The translations under genes and the position numbers were made by a program. The notes beneath the pieces are model-generated. The model searched no databases. It saw only the letters and a list, made by a program, of their open reading frames with translations, and was not told where the DNA came from. Positions 1-10,939 of a stretch of 64,000 bases of DNA are shown here, one piece after another (the stretch's first letter is position 1; each line of letters opens with the position of its first letter). This stretch comes from Notamacropus eugenii (Eukaryota > Chordata > Mammalia > Diprotodontia > Macropodidae), in the NCBI RefSeq assembly GCF_028372415.1, contig NC_092873.1, positions 348,835,390-348,899,389 of the forward strand, in the 5' to 3' direction.

Positions 1-139
1 AACACTATTTTAATTGAATTGAGGAGAAGGCGATTTCAACATGAAGGGGGACACAGGGGAAGGCAGATGTGTGGGAATGTAAGGGAGGGGAACAGAGATG
101 AAAAGCTCCCAAGCCTCCGTTAGGATAGAATAGGTCCTA

Positions 140-300
140 ATTGTCTGACATTGACCTCCTCTGTCCCAGCAGTGAGCCCCCCAAGGGCTGATCTGAACCC
201 CATATCCCTGGCACCGAGTCCCAGCTCTATCACTAGACCTTTCTGTCTCTGATAGGAGCCTTGATCTCTGACACTGAGTCCTTTGTTTTCTTTCCTTTTT
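140..300. repeat. Degenerate ~21-bp tandem array, part 1
   Basis: Successive units such as TCTGTCTCTGATAGGAGCC and TTGATCTCTGACACTGAGTCC recur about every 20-22 bases. The consensus is close to TTCATCCCTAACACTGAGCC. The array resumes at 790 beyond an L1 fragment. Confidence 0.7.
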
Positions 301-785
301 TATGTAAATAGTACTTTTGTCCCAATAATATGCTACATGAGTCTTCAACATTCATTTTTCATAAGATTTTTGAGTTCCAAAGTTTTCTTCCTCCTTCCCT
401 CCCCTCCTCCCTTCCCAAGACAGCAAACAATCTGATATAGGTTATACATGTGCAATCCTGTTAAACATATTTCCACATTATTCGTGTTGTGAAAGAAGAA
501 ACAGGACAAAAGAAAAAAACACACACAAAAAAACCAAAGAAAGTGAAAATAGTATGCTTTGATCTGCGTTCAGACTCCATAGTTCTTTCTCTGGATATGG
601 ACAATATTTTCCAGCATGAGTCTTTTGGAATTGTCTTAGATCATTGTACTGCTGAGAAGAGCCAAGTCTATCACAGCTGATCATCATACAATATTGCTGT
701 TTACTGTGTACAATGTTCTCCTGGTTCTGCTCACTTCACTCAGCCTCAGTCCATATAAGTCTTTCCAGGTTTTTCTGAAATTCAC
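300..785 (-). mobile_element. L1-type LINE 3' end (minus strand)
   Basis: Read on the minus strand this is the 3' terminal part of a marsupial L1-like LINE: ACTTATATGGACTGAGGC, then a GATGATCAGCTGTGATAG-type segment, an A-rich part and a GGGAGGGGAGGGAGGAAG purine run. It sits inside the tandem array and was probably inserted there. The ORFs over it are chance frames. Confidence 0.65.
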
Positions 786-789
786 CAGT

Positions 790-1395
790 GCTTCATTTTT
801 GACAGTGGTACCCCTATCCTCAACACTGAGTTCCTTATTTCTAATACTATATTCTCCCATTCTCAATACTGATCCTTTTTCCCTGTTGCTGAAGGCTCAT
901 CCTTGATTCTGAGCAGCTATCCCTAACACTGACCTTTTTCGTCCCAGGCTCAGCCTTCACCCCTGAATCTGAACCCTTCCTACCCTAACGCTGAACTCTT
1001 TTATCTCTGATATGAGTCTTTATCCCCCAAAATGATGACCATACCCCCAATCCTTGACTGTGGCCTTCTATCCTCACCATCTCCATCTTTAACACTGACT
1101 TACCCATTTTTAATACCAAACCTGTCACTGGGTCCACCTTCATGCATGATACTAAGCTCCCAGTCTCAATAATGAACATTCCTCATTCTATACACTAAAA
1201 CCCCATCCTTCAACCTGAACTTCTCATTCCTAACACTGAGCCTCCAGCCATGACACTATCCTTTTTCCATCTGTGACATTGTCTTCTTACCTTACAAGCA
1301 AAACCTTTCATCCTCAACATAGTACTCCCTATTTCTAAGACTGAACCCCCTCCTCATTCTCAGAACCATCATCAACTCTCAGTGTCCAACATGCA
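790..1395. repeat. Degenerate ~21-bp tandem array, part 2
   Basis: Nearly thirty imperfect units, for example TATCCTCAACACTGAGTTCC, CATTCTCAATACTGATCC, CTATCCCTAACACTGACC and TCATTCCTAACACTGAGCC. All share a YATYCYYAACACTGAnCC core. It continues the array at 140-300. Confidence 0.75.
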
Positions 1396-1477
1396 ATAAC
1401 TTTCCATAAACCATTGAGGAGTAACTACTTTGTGAATTTTTCTTACCAGGTGATAAATGTTATATTGGCTCATAGTA

Positions 1478-1670
1478 TCATAGATTTCGAGCTGGAAGGG
1501 TCCTTAGAGGCCATGGTATCCACCCCGCTCATTTGACAGAAGTGGAAACAGAGAATGAGAGAAATTAAGTGACTCACTCAACGTTATCTGGCTAGTAAGG
1601 GTCAGGAGGCAAACCCAGGCCTTCCTGGCTCCAAGTTCAAAACTCTATCCACTAGGCCATACTCTCATTC
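1478..1670 (-). mobile_element. MIR/L3-type relic
   Basis: Reads ATCATAGATTTCGAGCTGGA, then GGTCCTTAGAGG, GAAACAGAGAATGAGAGAAA and CCTTCCTGGCTCCAAGTTC, ending in CTATCCACTAGGCCATAC. This is an old MIR3/L3-class element in minus orientation. Confidence 0.55.
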
Positions 1671-1734
1671 CTTCCATAAACCTTACAGGTCCCTCAGGGC
1701 CTCTCTAGTCACCTGAAAAGAATGATAAAAAAAT

Positions 1735-1830
1735 ATTTTTGCATATACATGTGTGTATATTTGTACACTCAAATGTATGTGTGTATGTACATACACACAT
1801 ATACACACGTGTATGTATGTATGCTTGAGA
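1735..1830. repeat. TG/AC- and TATG-rich simple repeat
   Basis: Alternating ATGTGTGTATAT, ATACACACATATACACACGT and GTATGTATGTATG runs. It yields a spurious minus-strand ORF rich in His, Val and Tyr. Confidence 0.6.
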
Positions 1831-1904
1831 AAAACTGCTCTATGGGGGCAGAAAGACCCCATTAGCAACCTGAGGGCAGAAACAACATCTCTATCATTCA
1901 TTTC

Positions 1905-2075
1905 AATTCACTTCAATTGAACAAGCACCTACTCTGTTCAAGGCATTGTACTAGATCCTGGGGATTTGAGACAAAAATGGAAAACAGACCTTGCTCTCAA
2001 GGAGCTTATATTCTTCTGGGAGAAAACGACATGTTCACAGATAAGTAAATACAAGTATCTCCGTCAGATCGGGTG
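1905..2075 (-). mobile_element. L2 LINE 3'-end fragment
   Basis: Plus-strand text AAGCACCTACTCTGTTCAAG, CTGGGGATTTGAGACAAA and CTCTCAAGGAGCTTATATTC is the reverse complement of the L2 3' end (GAGCTCCTTGAG..GCACATAGTAGGTGCTTAATAAA). Confidence 0.55.
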
Positions 2076-2324
2076 GGGGGAGGGAAAGGCTCCTTGAAGG
2101 TCAGATCACATCTGTCTGTCTTACTGGATAGACACAAAAGGTGGAGCTCAACACTGCCTCTCAGAGACCAAGAAAATTAACTCAAAATTGACTATCCTGC
2201 ATTTAATCTTCTAGGACTTGGCTAGGCACAAGGACTGCCCTGGATATTCATTTATCTTCTTCCTTTTTTCCCTTGCTGCCTGGTACTGGGTAGCAAAGAG
2301 ATCCTACCTGGGAGGATGGGGTAG

Positions 2325-2835
2325 GTGTTATGATTAATAGAGCATAAGACTTGAAGTCTAAAAGATCTCAATAGTCAAATAAATGTTTATTAAATGCCTA
2401 CTCTGTGTCTGGCACTGTGCTAGGCACTAAGGATGCAAAAGAGGCAAAAGATAGTCTCTGACCTTGAGGGGTCCACAATCTAATGCGAGAGACAGCAGGC
2501 AAAGAAATAAGGACAGGCAAGTAATATACAGGATAAAAAAAAAAAATAATTGAAAGAGAGAAGCTACTAGAATCCAGAGGGCTTGGGAAAGGCTGCTTGT
2601 AATAGATGGGAATTTAGTTGGCACTTAATCTTAGTTTGAATCCTGCCTCAGACAAACTTACTAGCTGTGTGACTCTTGGCAAAACAGTTCCTCTCTGCTA
2701 GCCTCAGTTTCCACATCTGTAAAATTGAATAAGAGAATACCCTCAGAGAGTTGTTGCAAAGATCAAATGAGATAATCTAGGTAAAACTCTTTACAAACCT
2801 CTTCAGAAAACCTGTGAATGTTAGCTGTTATTACA
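2325..2835 (+). mobile_element. MIR split by an antisense L2 fragment
   Basis: MIR parts at 2325-2372 and 2630-2835 (GTTTGAATCCTGCCTCAG, CTAGCTGTGTGACTCTTGG, CTCAGTTTCCACATCTGTAA) are separated at about 2373-2630 by an antisense L2 3' end (TTTATTAAATGCCTACTC..GGCACTGTGCTAGGCAC). The nesting order suggests L2 insertion into MIR. Confidence 0.5.
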
Positions 2836-3081
2836 CAGCACCCCAGAGCTCCCTAGTCTTCCATCATGTATGTGGTTTACAGTCGCCCTCCCCTTCCTGA
2901 TTGAGGGTGGTACCAGGAGTCCATGGAGTCCAGGAGCCCATGACACATACTAGGGATTCCTCACTGATTAGCATTCACCCCCAAGATGACATAGCTAGTT
3001 AATGGCAGAATCTGGATATGAGGCATAGTCTGTTATTCTTTCCACAGCCTTGGAGGATCCTACAGTGTACTTTATTAGAAA

Positions 3082-3084
3082 GCG

Positions 3085-3129
<45 letters not shown>
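3082..3129. repeat. (CG)n(CA)n microsatellite
   Basis: A run of GC dinucleotides passes directly into about nineteen CA dinucleotides. The pure CpG part is unusual in a CpG-depleted region. Confidence 0.9.
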
Positions 3130-3131
<2 letters not shown>

Positions 3132-3183
3132 CTTAATTAGTCATCACTCTTACCCTTAGAAGTTAATATTTGACACTGCTGTT

Positions 3184-3210
3184 TCAATCAATCAATCAAT
3201 CAATCAATCG
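3184..3210. repeat. (TCAA)n microsatellite
   Basis: About six AATC/TCAA tetranucleotide copies. Confidence 0.85.
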
Positions 3211-3211
3211 A

Positions 3212-3480
3212 TGGTTGTTGTCCTTCATTTCCAAACAGGACAAAAATGACATCACTAGGTTGGAGTGAAGATACAGTGTGTTTGACTGTGATTGATCAGA
3301 CCAATAGCAGATTGGGAGACTCTACACATCAGGCACAAATAGTCCATTTGGAGTGGAGATGGCTCTAAATTTGCTCATCTCCCATTTCTTTTGAGATTCT
3401 GCTCTACTCATAGAGCACAGTGCCTTCTTTGATGCAGCACACTATGCCGTGTGATCCTTTTCTAGTCTCCCATGTCATGC
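3212..3480 (-). mobile_element. Marsupial RTE-tailed element (fragment)
   Basis: Starts GGTTGTTGTCCTTCATTTCC, followed by GACATCACTAGGTTGGAGTG, as in similar elements at 16085, 23010 and 27170 (GTTCTCAAAGAGGACCATGA). Family name not assigned; strand is taken from the copy ending in GAAGGATGAACAA. Confidence 0.45.
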
Positions 3481-3484
3481 AGTT

Positions 3485-3726
3485 ATGTGGTTGCAGTGGA
3501 TAGAGTGCTGGGCCTAGAACATCTTCCTCAGTTCAAATCTGACCTCTGACACTTACTAGCTGTGTGACCCTGGGCAAGTCACTCAACCCTGTTTCCCTCA
3601 GTTTCTTCATCTGTAAAATGGGATGGGGAAGGAAATGGCAAAGACCTCCAGTATCTTTGTGAAGAAAACCCCAAGTGGTCTCACAGTCAGACACAACTGA
3701 AAAAAATGACTCTACAACAACAATAA
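3485..3726 (+). mobile_element. tRNA-headed SINE with RTE tail
   Basis: Head GTTGCAGTGGATAGAGTGCT, B-box-like CAGTTCAAATCTGACC, CORE-like CTAGCTGTGTGACCCTGGG, and RTE tail GAAAACCCCAAGTGG..CAGACACAACTGAA ending in ACAACAACAA. Confidence 0.75.
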
Positions 3727-3904
3727 GGTCTATTCTAACTTGAACATTCTCTAATTGTGGATTTATGCAATACATTGCTTTCCTCTCAGATTGGGAACTA
3801 ACAGTGAAGGCAAGTAGGGTCTCCTAGAAGTATTCATTTCAGAAGAATTTCTGGGGCCAAGGAGATATATGTAAAAGATCCAAACAGAACACATCTGACC
3901 CAAA

Positions 3905-4000
3905 TTTCTAATCAATCAACAAACTTTTTTTAAGTACCTACTGTGTGCTAGGCACTGTTGTCCTTAGCACTGGGCACTGTACTAATTTGATGATGGATCT
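3905..4000 (-). mobile_element. L2 3'-end fragment
   Basis: AAGTACCTACTGTGTGCTAG followed by GCACTG is the reverse complement of the L2 terminus. Confidence 0.45.
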
Positions 4001-4765
4001 CAGCTTAGGGCCACAAGGCAATGATGAGAAGCGAGTGTATCCTATCTTAGAAGCTTTCCTGGAGGAGTATGAGATCAAGGCCAGTCTAGAAATCATGGTA
4101 ATTGACTCCTAAACTTGTAGTCATAGGAAATGTGTGATGCATTCTAGATTAGGGGAACAAAAGGGAACAAATGTGGGTAGAGAGGAGCAGACATGGTAAA
4201 CTTTAGGGGACTTTGGGCTGATCGGCCAGGGTCTGGGTCAAAGACTAAAGACCTCTATTGCCTGAAATCCTTAGGTTGGAATCAACCTGGCAATAGGGTC
4301 TCAGACAATCAAGAATGCCAAGCCTTTCAGCCAAGCACACCACTGAAGACGAGTGTTTCAAAGAAACCTATCACATGGGGAGGAAAATTATATTGTCAGA
4401 AAAGAAAACTGGAGCCTTCTTCATTCCTTCACTCATTAATTTCTGGGGAAGTATTAGCTGTCAGCAACCAACGGCTCTCAAAGTCAAATTACAAAATTTG
4501 AATTCTTAATTTCTCATAATCCATCATTGAACTGCCTTCCCCAGGCTAATATTAGCAGCACCACTCTGTTCGAAGTAGTCATTGATGTCTCCCTCCCTTT
4601 GCAAAAAATTCCAATTGATGGAGTCAGGGCCGGGGCTGAGGGGCAGAAGGTTATATGAGGGACAAAGTATGAATTTAAGAATGGAGGAAAGAGTTCTGGA
4701 GAGGAAGACAGAGAAGGAGAACCTCAGAGACAGAGAGTTAGAGAGAGGGGGTTAATAAGGGAGGT
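4000..4765. other. No recognised gene or repeat
   Basis: Mixed sequence with a 102-codon chance ORF at 4193-4501. It shows no domain, no codon bias, and no supporting splice or promoter signals. Confidence 0.5.
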
Positions 4766-5110
4766 CAGTCAGTTCACAAGTGTGTATGAACTGCTTACTA
4801 CCTTCCAGAATGTGCTAAATACATGCTAACATAGAGGATACAAAGACAAAAACAATCCTTGCCTCATAGACCTTGCATTTTGATGGAGGAAGAAGGGGAA
4901 CACGACATGTAAACAACTAGGTGTATACAAGATTTATATGGATGAAATAGAAAGTAGTCTGTGAGCTGAGATTTGAAGGAAGCCAGAGAAATTAAGAAAC
5001 AGAAGTAAGGAATCGCAGCATTCCAGGCATGGGGCACAGCCAATGCAAAGACACGGAGAGGGGAGATGGAAAATCCTGTTGAGGAACTTCAAGTTGACCC
5101 ATGTATTTGG
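4765..5110 (-). mobile_element. L2 3'-end segment
   Basis: Contains CATGTAAACAACTAGGTGTA, TTGAAGGAAGCCAGAGAAAT and GCATTCCAGGCATGGGGCAC. Reverse-complemented, these are L2 3' sequence. Confidence 0.55.
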
Positions 5111-5300
5111 ATCATAAAGTTCAGGAGAGAGGTGGAGACACACAGAGAGAGAAACAGAGGCAGAGAGGCAGAGACACAGGGATATAGAAATGGAGAAATG
5201 GAAAGAGAGACAATGAGATGGAGACAGAGAAAAATGGAAGCTGTGATAGAGATATTAGGACACAGAGAGGTGGAGGTATGATGCAAGGAAGAGGACAGTG
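5110..5300. repeat. Purine-rich low-complexity stretch
   Basis: GAGAGAGAAACAGAGGCAGA-type low-complexity DNA. It gives paired spurious ORFs on both strands. Confidence 0.6.
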
Positions 5301-5429
5301 AGGTCAAAGACAGATAGATATAAGGCAAATATAATGGTTTTGTTTTTCTTTTCTTTTTTTAATAAGTAGAGGGAGAAAAGGTTTAGAGATAGAGTCTCTC
5401 CTCCTCCCTACCACAAATGAGGAGAGGGA

Positions 5430-5515
5430 AAGGGGGATAAGCATTTATATAGCACCTACTATGTGCCAGGCACTGCTTTAAGTAATTTTTACAAATATTT
5501 TCACATTTGAGAGAA
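5430..5515 (-). mobile_element. MIR fragment
   Basis: ATAGCACCTACTATGTGCCA, then GGCACTGCTTTAAGTAA, the reverse complement of a MIR 3' end. Confidence 0.45.
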
Positions 5516-5587
5516 CAGAAAGAAAAGCTTTAGGAATTATAGACAAAATGGATGATCTTGCCTTTTAAAAATTTATTTATAAAGAAA

Positions 5588-5848
5588 TTTGTTGTTTAGT
5601 TGTTTATTCATGTCTGACTCTTTGTGACCTCATTTGGAGTTTTCCTGGGCAAAAAAAAAAAACTGGAGTGGTTTGCCATTTCCATCTCCAGATCGTTTTA
5701 CAGATGAGGAAACTGAGGCAAACAGGGATAAGTGACTTGTCCAGGGTCATACAGCTAGTTACAGTCTGAGGCCAGATTTGGACTCAGGTTTTCCTGACTC
5801 CAGACCTGGCACACTATCCACTTCACCCCCTAACTACCCCTAAAAAAA
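5588..5848 (-). mobile_element. tRNA-headed SINE with RTE tail
   Basis: Reverse order of the SINE: TGTCTGACTCTTTGTGACC, GAGTGGTTTGCCATTTCC, CAGATGAGGAAACTGAGGC, TTTTCCTGACTCCAGACCTG. An A11 run interrupts the tail. Confidence 0.75.
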
Positions 5849-5899
5849 CCTATTTTTTTTTTAAAGGAAAGCAAGTGCAAATAATAGATATTTACAATT

Positions 5900-6480
5900 T
5901 TAAGTATAACTATCTCCTGTTCCACAATGTACATGGAAATACTTATTTATTTGGTATTTAAGTTCAGGATAAAAAGTCAAAATGAAATTAGGAAGAAGAA
6001 CCAGAATGCAGAGATGGTAATACAGGACAGATGGAGACAGAAATGGAGACACCAGCCAGGTGGAAAAAGAAAAAGAGATATGACAGGAAGATGGAGACAA
6101 GGAATCCCAAGGATGAAATGGAGAACCTCTCAATTAATTTCCACTTAAAAAAATTTAATCACCCCAGTCATTAGGTGATGTAGACAAAATAAGTGCTTGC
6201 ACGACTATTTTCTTTGCAAACCATTTTTTTCCTGGAGCTGTGTAGACCCAGCCATTGTTCCCTCATATTGTGTTCTTCCTCTCCTCTCCATCACAGCTCT
6301 AAGTTCTTTTCACTGAGAAGTCATCCTTCCAGCCTTCTCCCACAGTCCTTGTCCCAGCTCTGCCTTCTTAGTACATTTTTATAATTGAGTGATGAGATTT
6401 GTGATTTGAGGCTATTAAAGTCAGAATATGGTATAACGTAGGCTTCTCCTCTTTAGTCTTGTCCAAATTTAGGGAGAAGA
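5900..6480. other. No recognised gene
   Basis: Unassigned AT-rich and purine-rich sequence. The ORFs here on both strands are short and composition-driven. Confidence 0.45.
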
Positions 6481-6595
6481 TTAGCTTCTAAAGAGATCAG
6501 AAAAACTTTTTAACGTGGGAGGGGAAGGAGGGAGAGAACTTGGAACTGAAAATACAACTAAAATCTATATTAAAAAAAAAGAAAAGGGCTCAGAA
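6480..6595 (+). mobile_element. L1 3' terminal fragment
   Basis: GGGAGGGGAAGGAGGGAGAG, then AACTTGGAACTGAAAATACA and an A-rich end, the terminal motif of the local L1 family. Confidence 0.45.
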
Positions 6596-7500
6596 AGTTC
6601 TTGTTATACTGTGATTTCGTCAGAATATCATTCTAAAGGAAACAGCAGCAGTGCAGGATAACGTCTTAGCAAAGCCTCTGGTATACCAATAACCTCCTGT
6701 CCATGATGAATATTAGATAATTTACTTTGGTCTTGGCTATTTCTTGTTGATTCTCCTCCATTCCAGTAAATCATGACAGCCAAGGGGAGGAAGAAAGGAA
6801 TGTAAAAGCTGAAATGCAAGAAGGGAAAGATGAGACAGGAGCCTCCTGTGTTGACCATGGAAGCCACAAGAGCAGAGATATGACATGTCAGACATGTCCT
6901 GACCAAAACAATCAGGGAATATCTCCCTAGGAAGACAGTGTCAGCTCTCTTGCCTGATCCAGAATTCTTATTTCTACCGTCTGCTAACATAAGATTCTTA
7001 CCATCTTGAATTCTCTCTGACAAAGGACATTCATACCATCTTTTAATGCAAAGCCTGTTTGCCCCAAATCCATTCACTTAGTTGTATACCATGGGCCCTC
7101 TTGGACTGGACCGATTCTTTTCTTTTGGCTGAGTATAACATTTGTGTAATAAATCATCTTTAGCTTTTAGGTTGAAAAATAATTAGATTATTAACATTTA
7201 ACTTGTCAAATTAAGGTATAACCAGAGCTATAACTAGGAATTTTGGCACATGGGGCAAATCGCATGAAACATGCCCTCAAATTAACTTTTCAAGGCAAGT
7301 TTAGTCTGGAGGGAGATTCCAAGATGCCATCCTATGATGTGGGTAGATAAAAACTTTGGGATACCTTAAGGCTGCTACTGGTAAGGTTGTCATGGTTGGA
7401 GTGGGGAAGGATCTGAATGGTACAGGACCTGGGAAGGGCTCACTTGAGGGTATAGTAGAGAAAGATGCTGGCATCTAGTAAATTCTTATTTTTGCTAATT
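6596..7500. other. Unassigned interval with a 149-codon minus ORF
   Basis: A minus-strand ORF at 6628-7077 is the longest in a non-repetitive part of the first 25 kb. It has a hydrophobic segment near residues 85-105 but no recognisable family, promoter or partner exons. Most likely a chance frame or an undetected old repeat. Confidence 0.35.
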
Positions 7501-7507
7501 TTTCTTA

Positions 7508-7600
7508 CTGTAGCTTGGTGCTGAGCTAGAATTTGAACCTAGGCCTTCAGATTCCAAAGTTGGTGCTTTTTCTACTAGGCCATCTAAGTGCTGCATAAAT
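7508..7600 (-). mobile_element. MIR fragment
   Basis: GCTAGAATTTGAACCTAGGC, ending CTACTAGGCCATCTAAGTGC, the tRNA-like head of a MIR-class SINE on the minus strand. Confidence 0.45.
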
Positions 7601-7702
7601 GCAAACTATTATTATTGGACCACTATGGAAATTCAATCTAGACACAACAGCCTGATCCTCAATGTTTTCCACAATTTGGATCCAATTTGCCTTTTCTTTC
7701 CT

Positions 7703-7954
7703 TGTTGCTGTTTGTCATTTTTAGTCATGTTGGATTTTTAGTGACCCTTTTTGGGAGGATTTTCTTGTCAAAGATGCTAGAGTGGTTTGCCTTTTCCTTC
7801 TCTAGCTTTTTACAAATGAGGAAACTGAGGCAAACAGCAATTTAATGACTTGCCCAGTGTCACACAGTTAGGAAGTTTCTGAGGTCAGATTTGAACTTGG
7901 GTCTTCCTGACTCCAGGCCTGGCACTGTATGTACTGTGCCACTTAGTTGTCACC
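7703..7954 (-). mobile_element. tRNA-headed SINE with RTE tail
   Basis: GTCATGTTGGATTTTTAGTG, then GAGTGGTTTGCCTTTTCC, GAGGAAACTGAGGCAAAC and CTTCCTGACTCCAGGCCTGG. Confidence 0.7.
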
Positions 7955-8017
7955 TTCCTTTTCTAATTTCCTAACATTTTAATCCAAACAAACTGACCTC
8001 ATTATTTACCAAGCATC

Positions 8018-8278
8018 TGGGTGGTGCAGTAGATAGAGCATCCTGCCTGGAGTCAGGAAGACTTAAGTTCAAATTCAGACTCAGACACTTACTAGCTTCA
8101 TGACCCTGGGCAAATCACTTAACTTCTGTCTGCTTCCGTTTCCTCAACTGTAAAATAGGGCTAATAACAGCACTTACCTCCCAGGGATGTTGTGAAGACC
8201 AAATGAGGTAATATTTCTTTTTTAAAAAAAAACATGTTTAGCACATTGTAGGTGGCTAATAAGTGCTTATTTTCATTC
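8018..8278 (+). mobile_element. CORE-SINE (MIR/MAR1 type), nearly full length
   Basis: tRNA-like head GGTGGTGCAGTAGATAGAGC, CORE ACCCTGGGCAAATCACTTAA and TTTCCTCAACTGTAAAATAG, then an L2-like end GCACATTGTAGGTGGCTAAT. An A9 run lies inside. Confidence 0.65.
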
Positions 8279-8334
8279 TTCTGCTGAGATCACCTGTCCT
8301 CAGCTGGTCCTCTCCTCTTCTTTTTTTATACAGA

Positions 8335-8705
8335 TCATCCCTTCCAGCTCTCAATCAGTCCAGTTCCTGGCTCTCCCACTAAAAGCTGTGTGACCCTAGG
8401 CAAGTCACTTAACCTTTTCTGGCTCCAGTTTCTTTGTCCGTAAAAGGAGGGGGTTGGAATAGATGGCCCTTGAAGGATCCTTCCAACTCCGTCTATGTTG
8501 TGAGGAGCTCCATTATCACCTAGCATATGCTGCCACACTGTGAGCTTTCTAATGTGTGAAGGTCTTGTTCCTGAAACCAGCTGGTAAACCTCTCTCTAGC
8601 AAGGACCGTGTCTAACACTGCTTTGCGTGCCCGAAATGTCCCGGCACTGTGACTTGCGCAGTGAAGGCTCTCAGTAAATATTTGTTGAGCTGTTGATTGA
8701 TGGAG
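8335..8705 (+). mobile_element. MIR3/L3-type relic and L2-type 3' end
   Basis: 8335-8502 reads AAGCTGTGTGACCCTAGGC..TTGGAATAGATGGCCCTTG. 8590-8705 ends GGCTCTCAGTAAATATTTGT, an L2/MIR terminus. Confidence 0.45.
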
Positions 8706-8989
8706 GCAGAGACAGAGCAAGGGATAAATGGAAACTGAGAATTCAGCAACATCCTTTTCAGCTTGGAGCAGTGAATTCACCAGGAGAAATGTCAGAGAGA
8801 CAGAGAAGCAGGAAAGAGATTCTGTCGCCCGCCACTCCAAAATCTCCAAGAGATGCGCCCTTTAGTGTCTGTTTCAATGGACAGGTCACTACATCTCTTT
8901 CCATTTCTCTTCATTTACAAAATGGGGGGAGGGGTAGATGAAATTCTTCCGTCTTGTGATCCTCAAATAGCTCGTCTGTAATCTAGTCC

Positions 8990-9640
8990 AGGACCAAACC
9001 CCGCTGGCAGATGTGCCTAACCAGATGTGTGCATTATACTGAATCAGATTTCTGGTTTTATTTCAGCATCCTCCCCCCATTTAATGATTTTTTTTCCTAA
9101 CCTCCCTAATAACCCCAAGGTTAGGGGATTAAAGGGATGGGGGCAGAAAAGGGTTGTTGTCCCTTCTGCTTAGGGTATCCCAGGCAGCTGGAGTTTATTC
9201 CAGTCTGGGGGTGGGGTGGCAGGACTTAAAGGTGAGGTTATCTTCTATCTTGATGCTTCTTGGGGTGGGGGTGGGGGAATTCCTGATGTCTCTTCCCCGC
9301 TCCAGCGTCTTTAGGCTATCTCCAGAGCTAAGTTATCTGCCCTTGCTGATGTCGTGGAGGGAGCAGCCCACTCACTGTAGTGATAAACAGCAGACTCACC
9401 CCATCCTCCAACCCCTCATCTTCTGGACCTTCTGTCTTTGAGGGCCGTCTTCAATGGGACTATTTCGGGCTTCAGTGCTAAATTATACATGACCAGTCCA
9501 GCGGCTGCAAATCCATCTCCTTACCCTAGTAGGGTGAGGTGGTGGGGGCAGGGTCCCAAAGCAATCACCATCTTCCTCTCTAGGAAGCTTGTAGGTAGAA
9601 GGGGTGGGTGGCCATTCAGTTTCAAGCGTATATTTCAATT
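8990..9640. other. Unassigned G-rich interval
   Basis: Contains GGGGTGGGGGTGGGGG at about 9259-9275 and an ORF at 9154-9441 without recognisable domains. No gene supported. Confidence 0.4.
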
Positions 9641-9770
9641 TGTGACTCTCATGACTTAGATAAATCCCCTCCCCTTTCTGAGTCTCAGTTTCCTCCTTTA
9701 CAACATGGAAGGGCTGGACGGAATGATTTCATAAGACAGGACCAGCTCTGATGTTCTGTGGTGCCATAAG
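9640..9770 (+). mobile_element. MIR fragment
   Basis: TCTGAGTCTCAGTTTCCTCC, then AGGGCTGGACGGAATGATTT, fitting MIR/MIR3 in plus orientation. Confidence 0.45.
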
Positions 9771-9917
9771 ACTCTCAAATATGTCTATATTTAGGGTTTC
9801 TCAGAGGTCCAGAAAGGCCAGAGACTGTTAAAAAAAAAAAAAAAAGACATGAAAATAAAAGAAGCACCTACCCTGCGCCCTCCCCAATGTAACAATTCAT
9901 ATTTTTTTTTTGTTTAA

Positions 9918-10200
9918 TCAATTAACAAATACTTATTAAGTATTTACTATGTGCCAGGCACTGTGCTATGCACTGGAGAGTCAAGTACAAAGGATGAAAA
10001 CAATGCCTACTTGCAGTAAGCTTATATTCTAATGGGGAGACAAGTATATATAAAAATTAAATATATGCGTATATATAATATACACACATATGAGTGTGTA
10101 CATATACTTATGTATGTATGCCATCAATAAAAAGTTAATAAATACAAATACATACAAAGCAGTTAAATGCAAGGTATTTTGGGAGAGAGGGCACTAATCA
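9918..10200 (-). mobile_element. L2 3'-end fragment with AT/TATG-rich insert
   Basis: TACTATGTGCCAGGCACTGT, then TTCTAATGGGGAGACAAG, followed by a TATATATGCGTATATATAAT-type simple stretch. Confidence 0.5.
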
Positions 10201-10362
10201 TTTAGGGAAATCAGGATTTAATCAATGTGTTCCTAGGTTTCTTTGCAAACCTACAAACCTTGGAGGAGAAAATAAAACTTTCATTCTCTGTCACTGGTGA
10301 AATTGGCTAGTAACATTTCAATGTTTCTGTCCTGTAGTTGAACAAAAGTAACAATTTTTTGC

Positions 10363-10592
10363 TCGGGGAGCAGCTACGTGGTATAGCGGATAGTGTGCTG
10401 GGCCTGGAGTTCAAATCTAGACTCAAACGCTCTCTATGTGACCTTAGGCAAGTCACTTAACCCTGTCTGCCTCAGTTTCTTCATCTATCAAATGAGTTGG
10501 AGAAGAAATGGCAAACCACTGCAATACCTTTGCCAAGAAAACGCCAAATGGGGTCAAGAAAAGTCAGACAAGACTGAACGACAAAACTATTG
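10363..10592 (+). mobile_element. tRNA-headed SINE with RTE tail
   Basis: GCAGCTACGTGGTATAGCGG, CTTAGGCAAGTCACTTAACC, GGCAAACCACTGCAATACC, AGTCAGACAAGACTGAACG. Confidence 0.75.
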
Positions 10593-10727
10593 TTTTATCT
10601 TCCAAATTTGAGTCCCCTTTTAAGCATGAGGCCCATATCAATTGGTTTTCCTATCCTATCTCCCTCTAACTGGCCCTTTGTAAGGATAAAAGGGTGTGTC
10701 TCCTGCTAACGATACTCAGGTCCAGAG

Positions 10728-10930
10728 AGATACTGGTAAATGTTTAACAACCAGCTCTCTGAAAAATATTTACATAGGACATACTTTTAAGTTTAATCTG
10801 CATTATTAAAATATTTTCTCCATTATTTTCTTCAGTCTAGACAAACAAAAAAAAAATAAATCAAACGCTGATTTGTAGCATTTTTTGATTCTGATGAAAA
10901 TTTAATCATCAGCTCTCTAAAGGTAGTTGG
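10728..10930 (+). mobile_element. Old interspersed repeat (unnamed), copy 1
   Basis: GTAAATGTTTAACAACCAGC..ACTTTTAAGTTTAATCTGCA..ACGCTGATTTGTAGCATT. A second alignable copy lies at 25995-26235. Both end with an AAAATTTAA-type motif. Confidence 0.5.
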
Positions 10931-10939
10931 AGATGGCTC

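Noticed and set aside
3184..3210. Regularly spaced short repeats considered as CRISPR-like
   Set aside because: A simple tetranucleotide microsatellite in a vertebrate genome; no spacers.
6628..7077. 149-codon minus ORF
   Set aside because: No recognisable family, splice or promoter support; chance frames of this size are expected in 64 kb of six-frame sequence.
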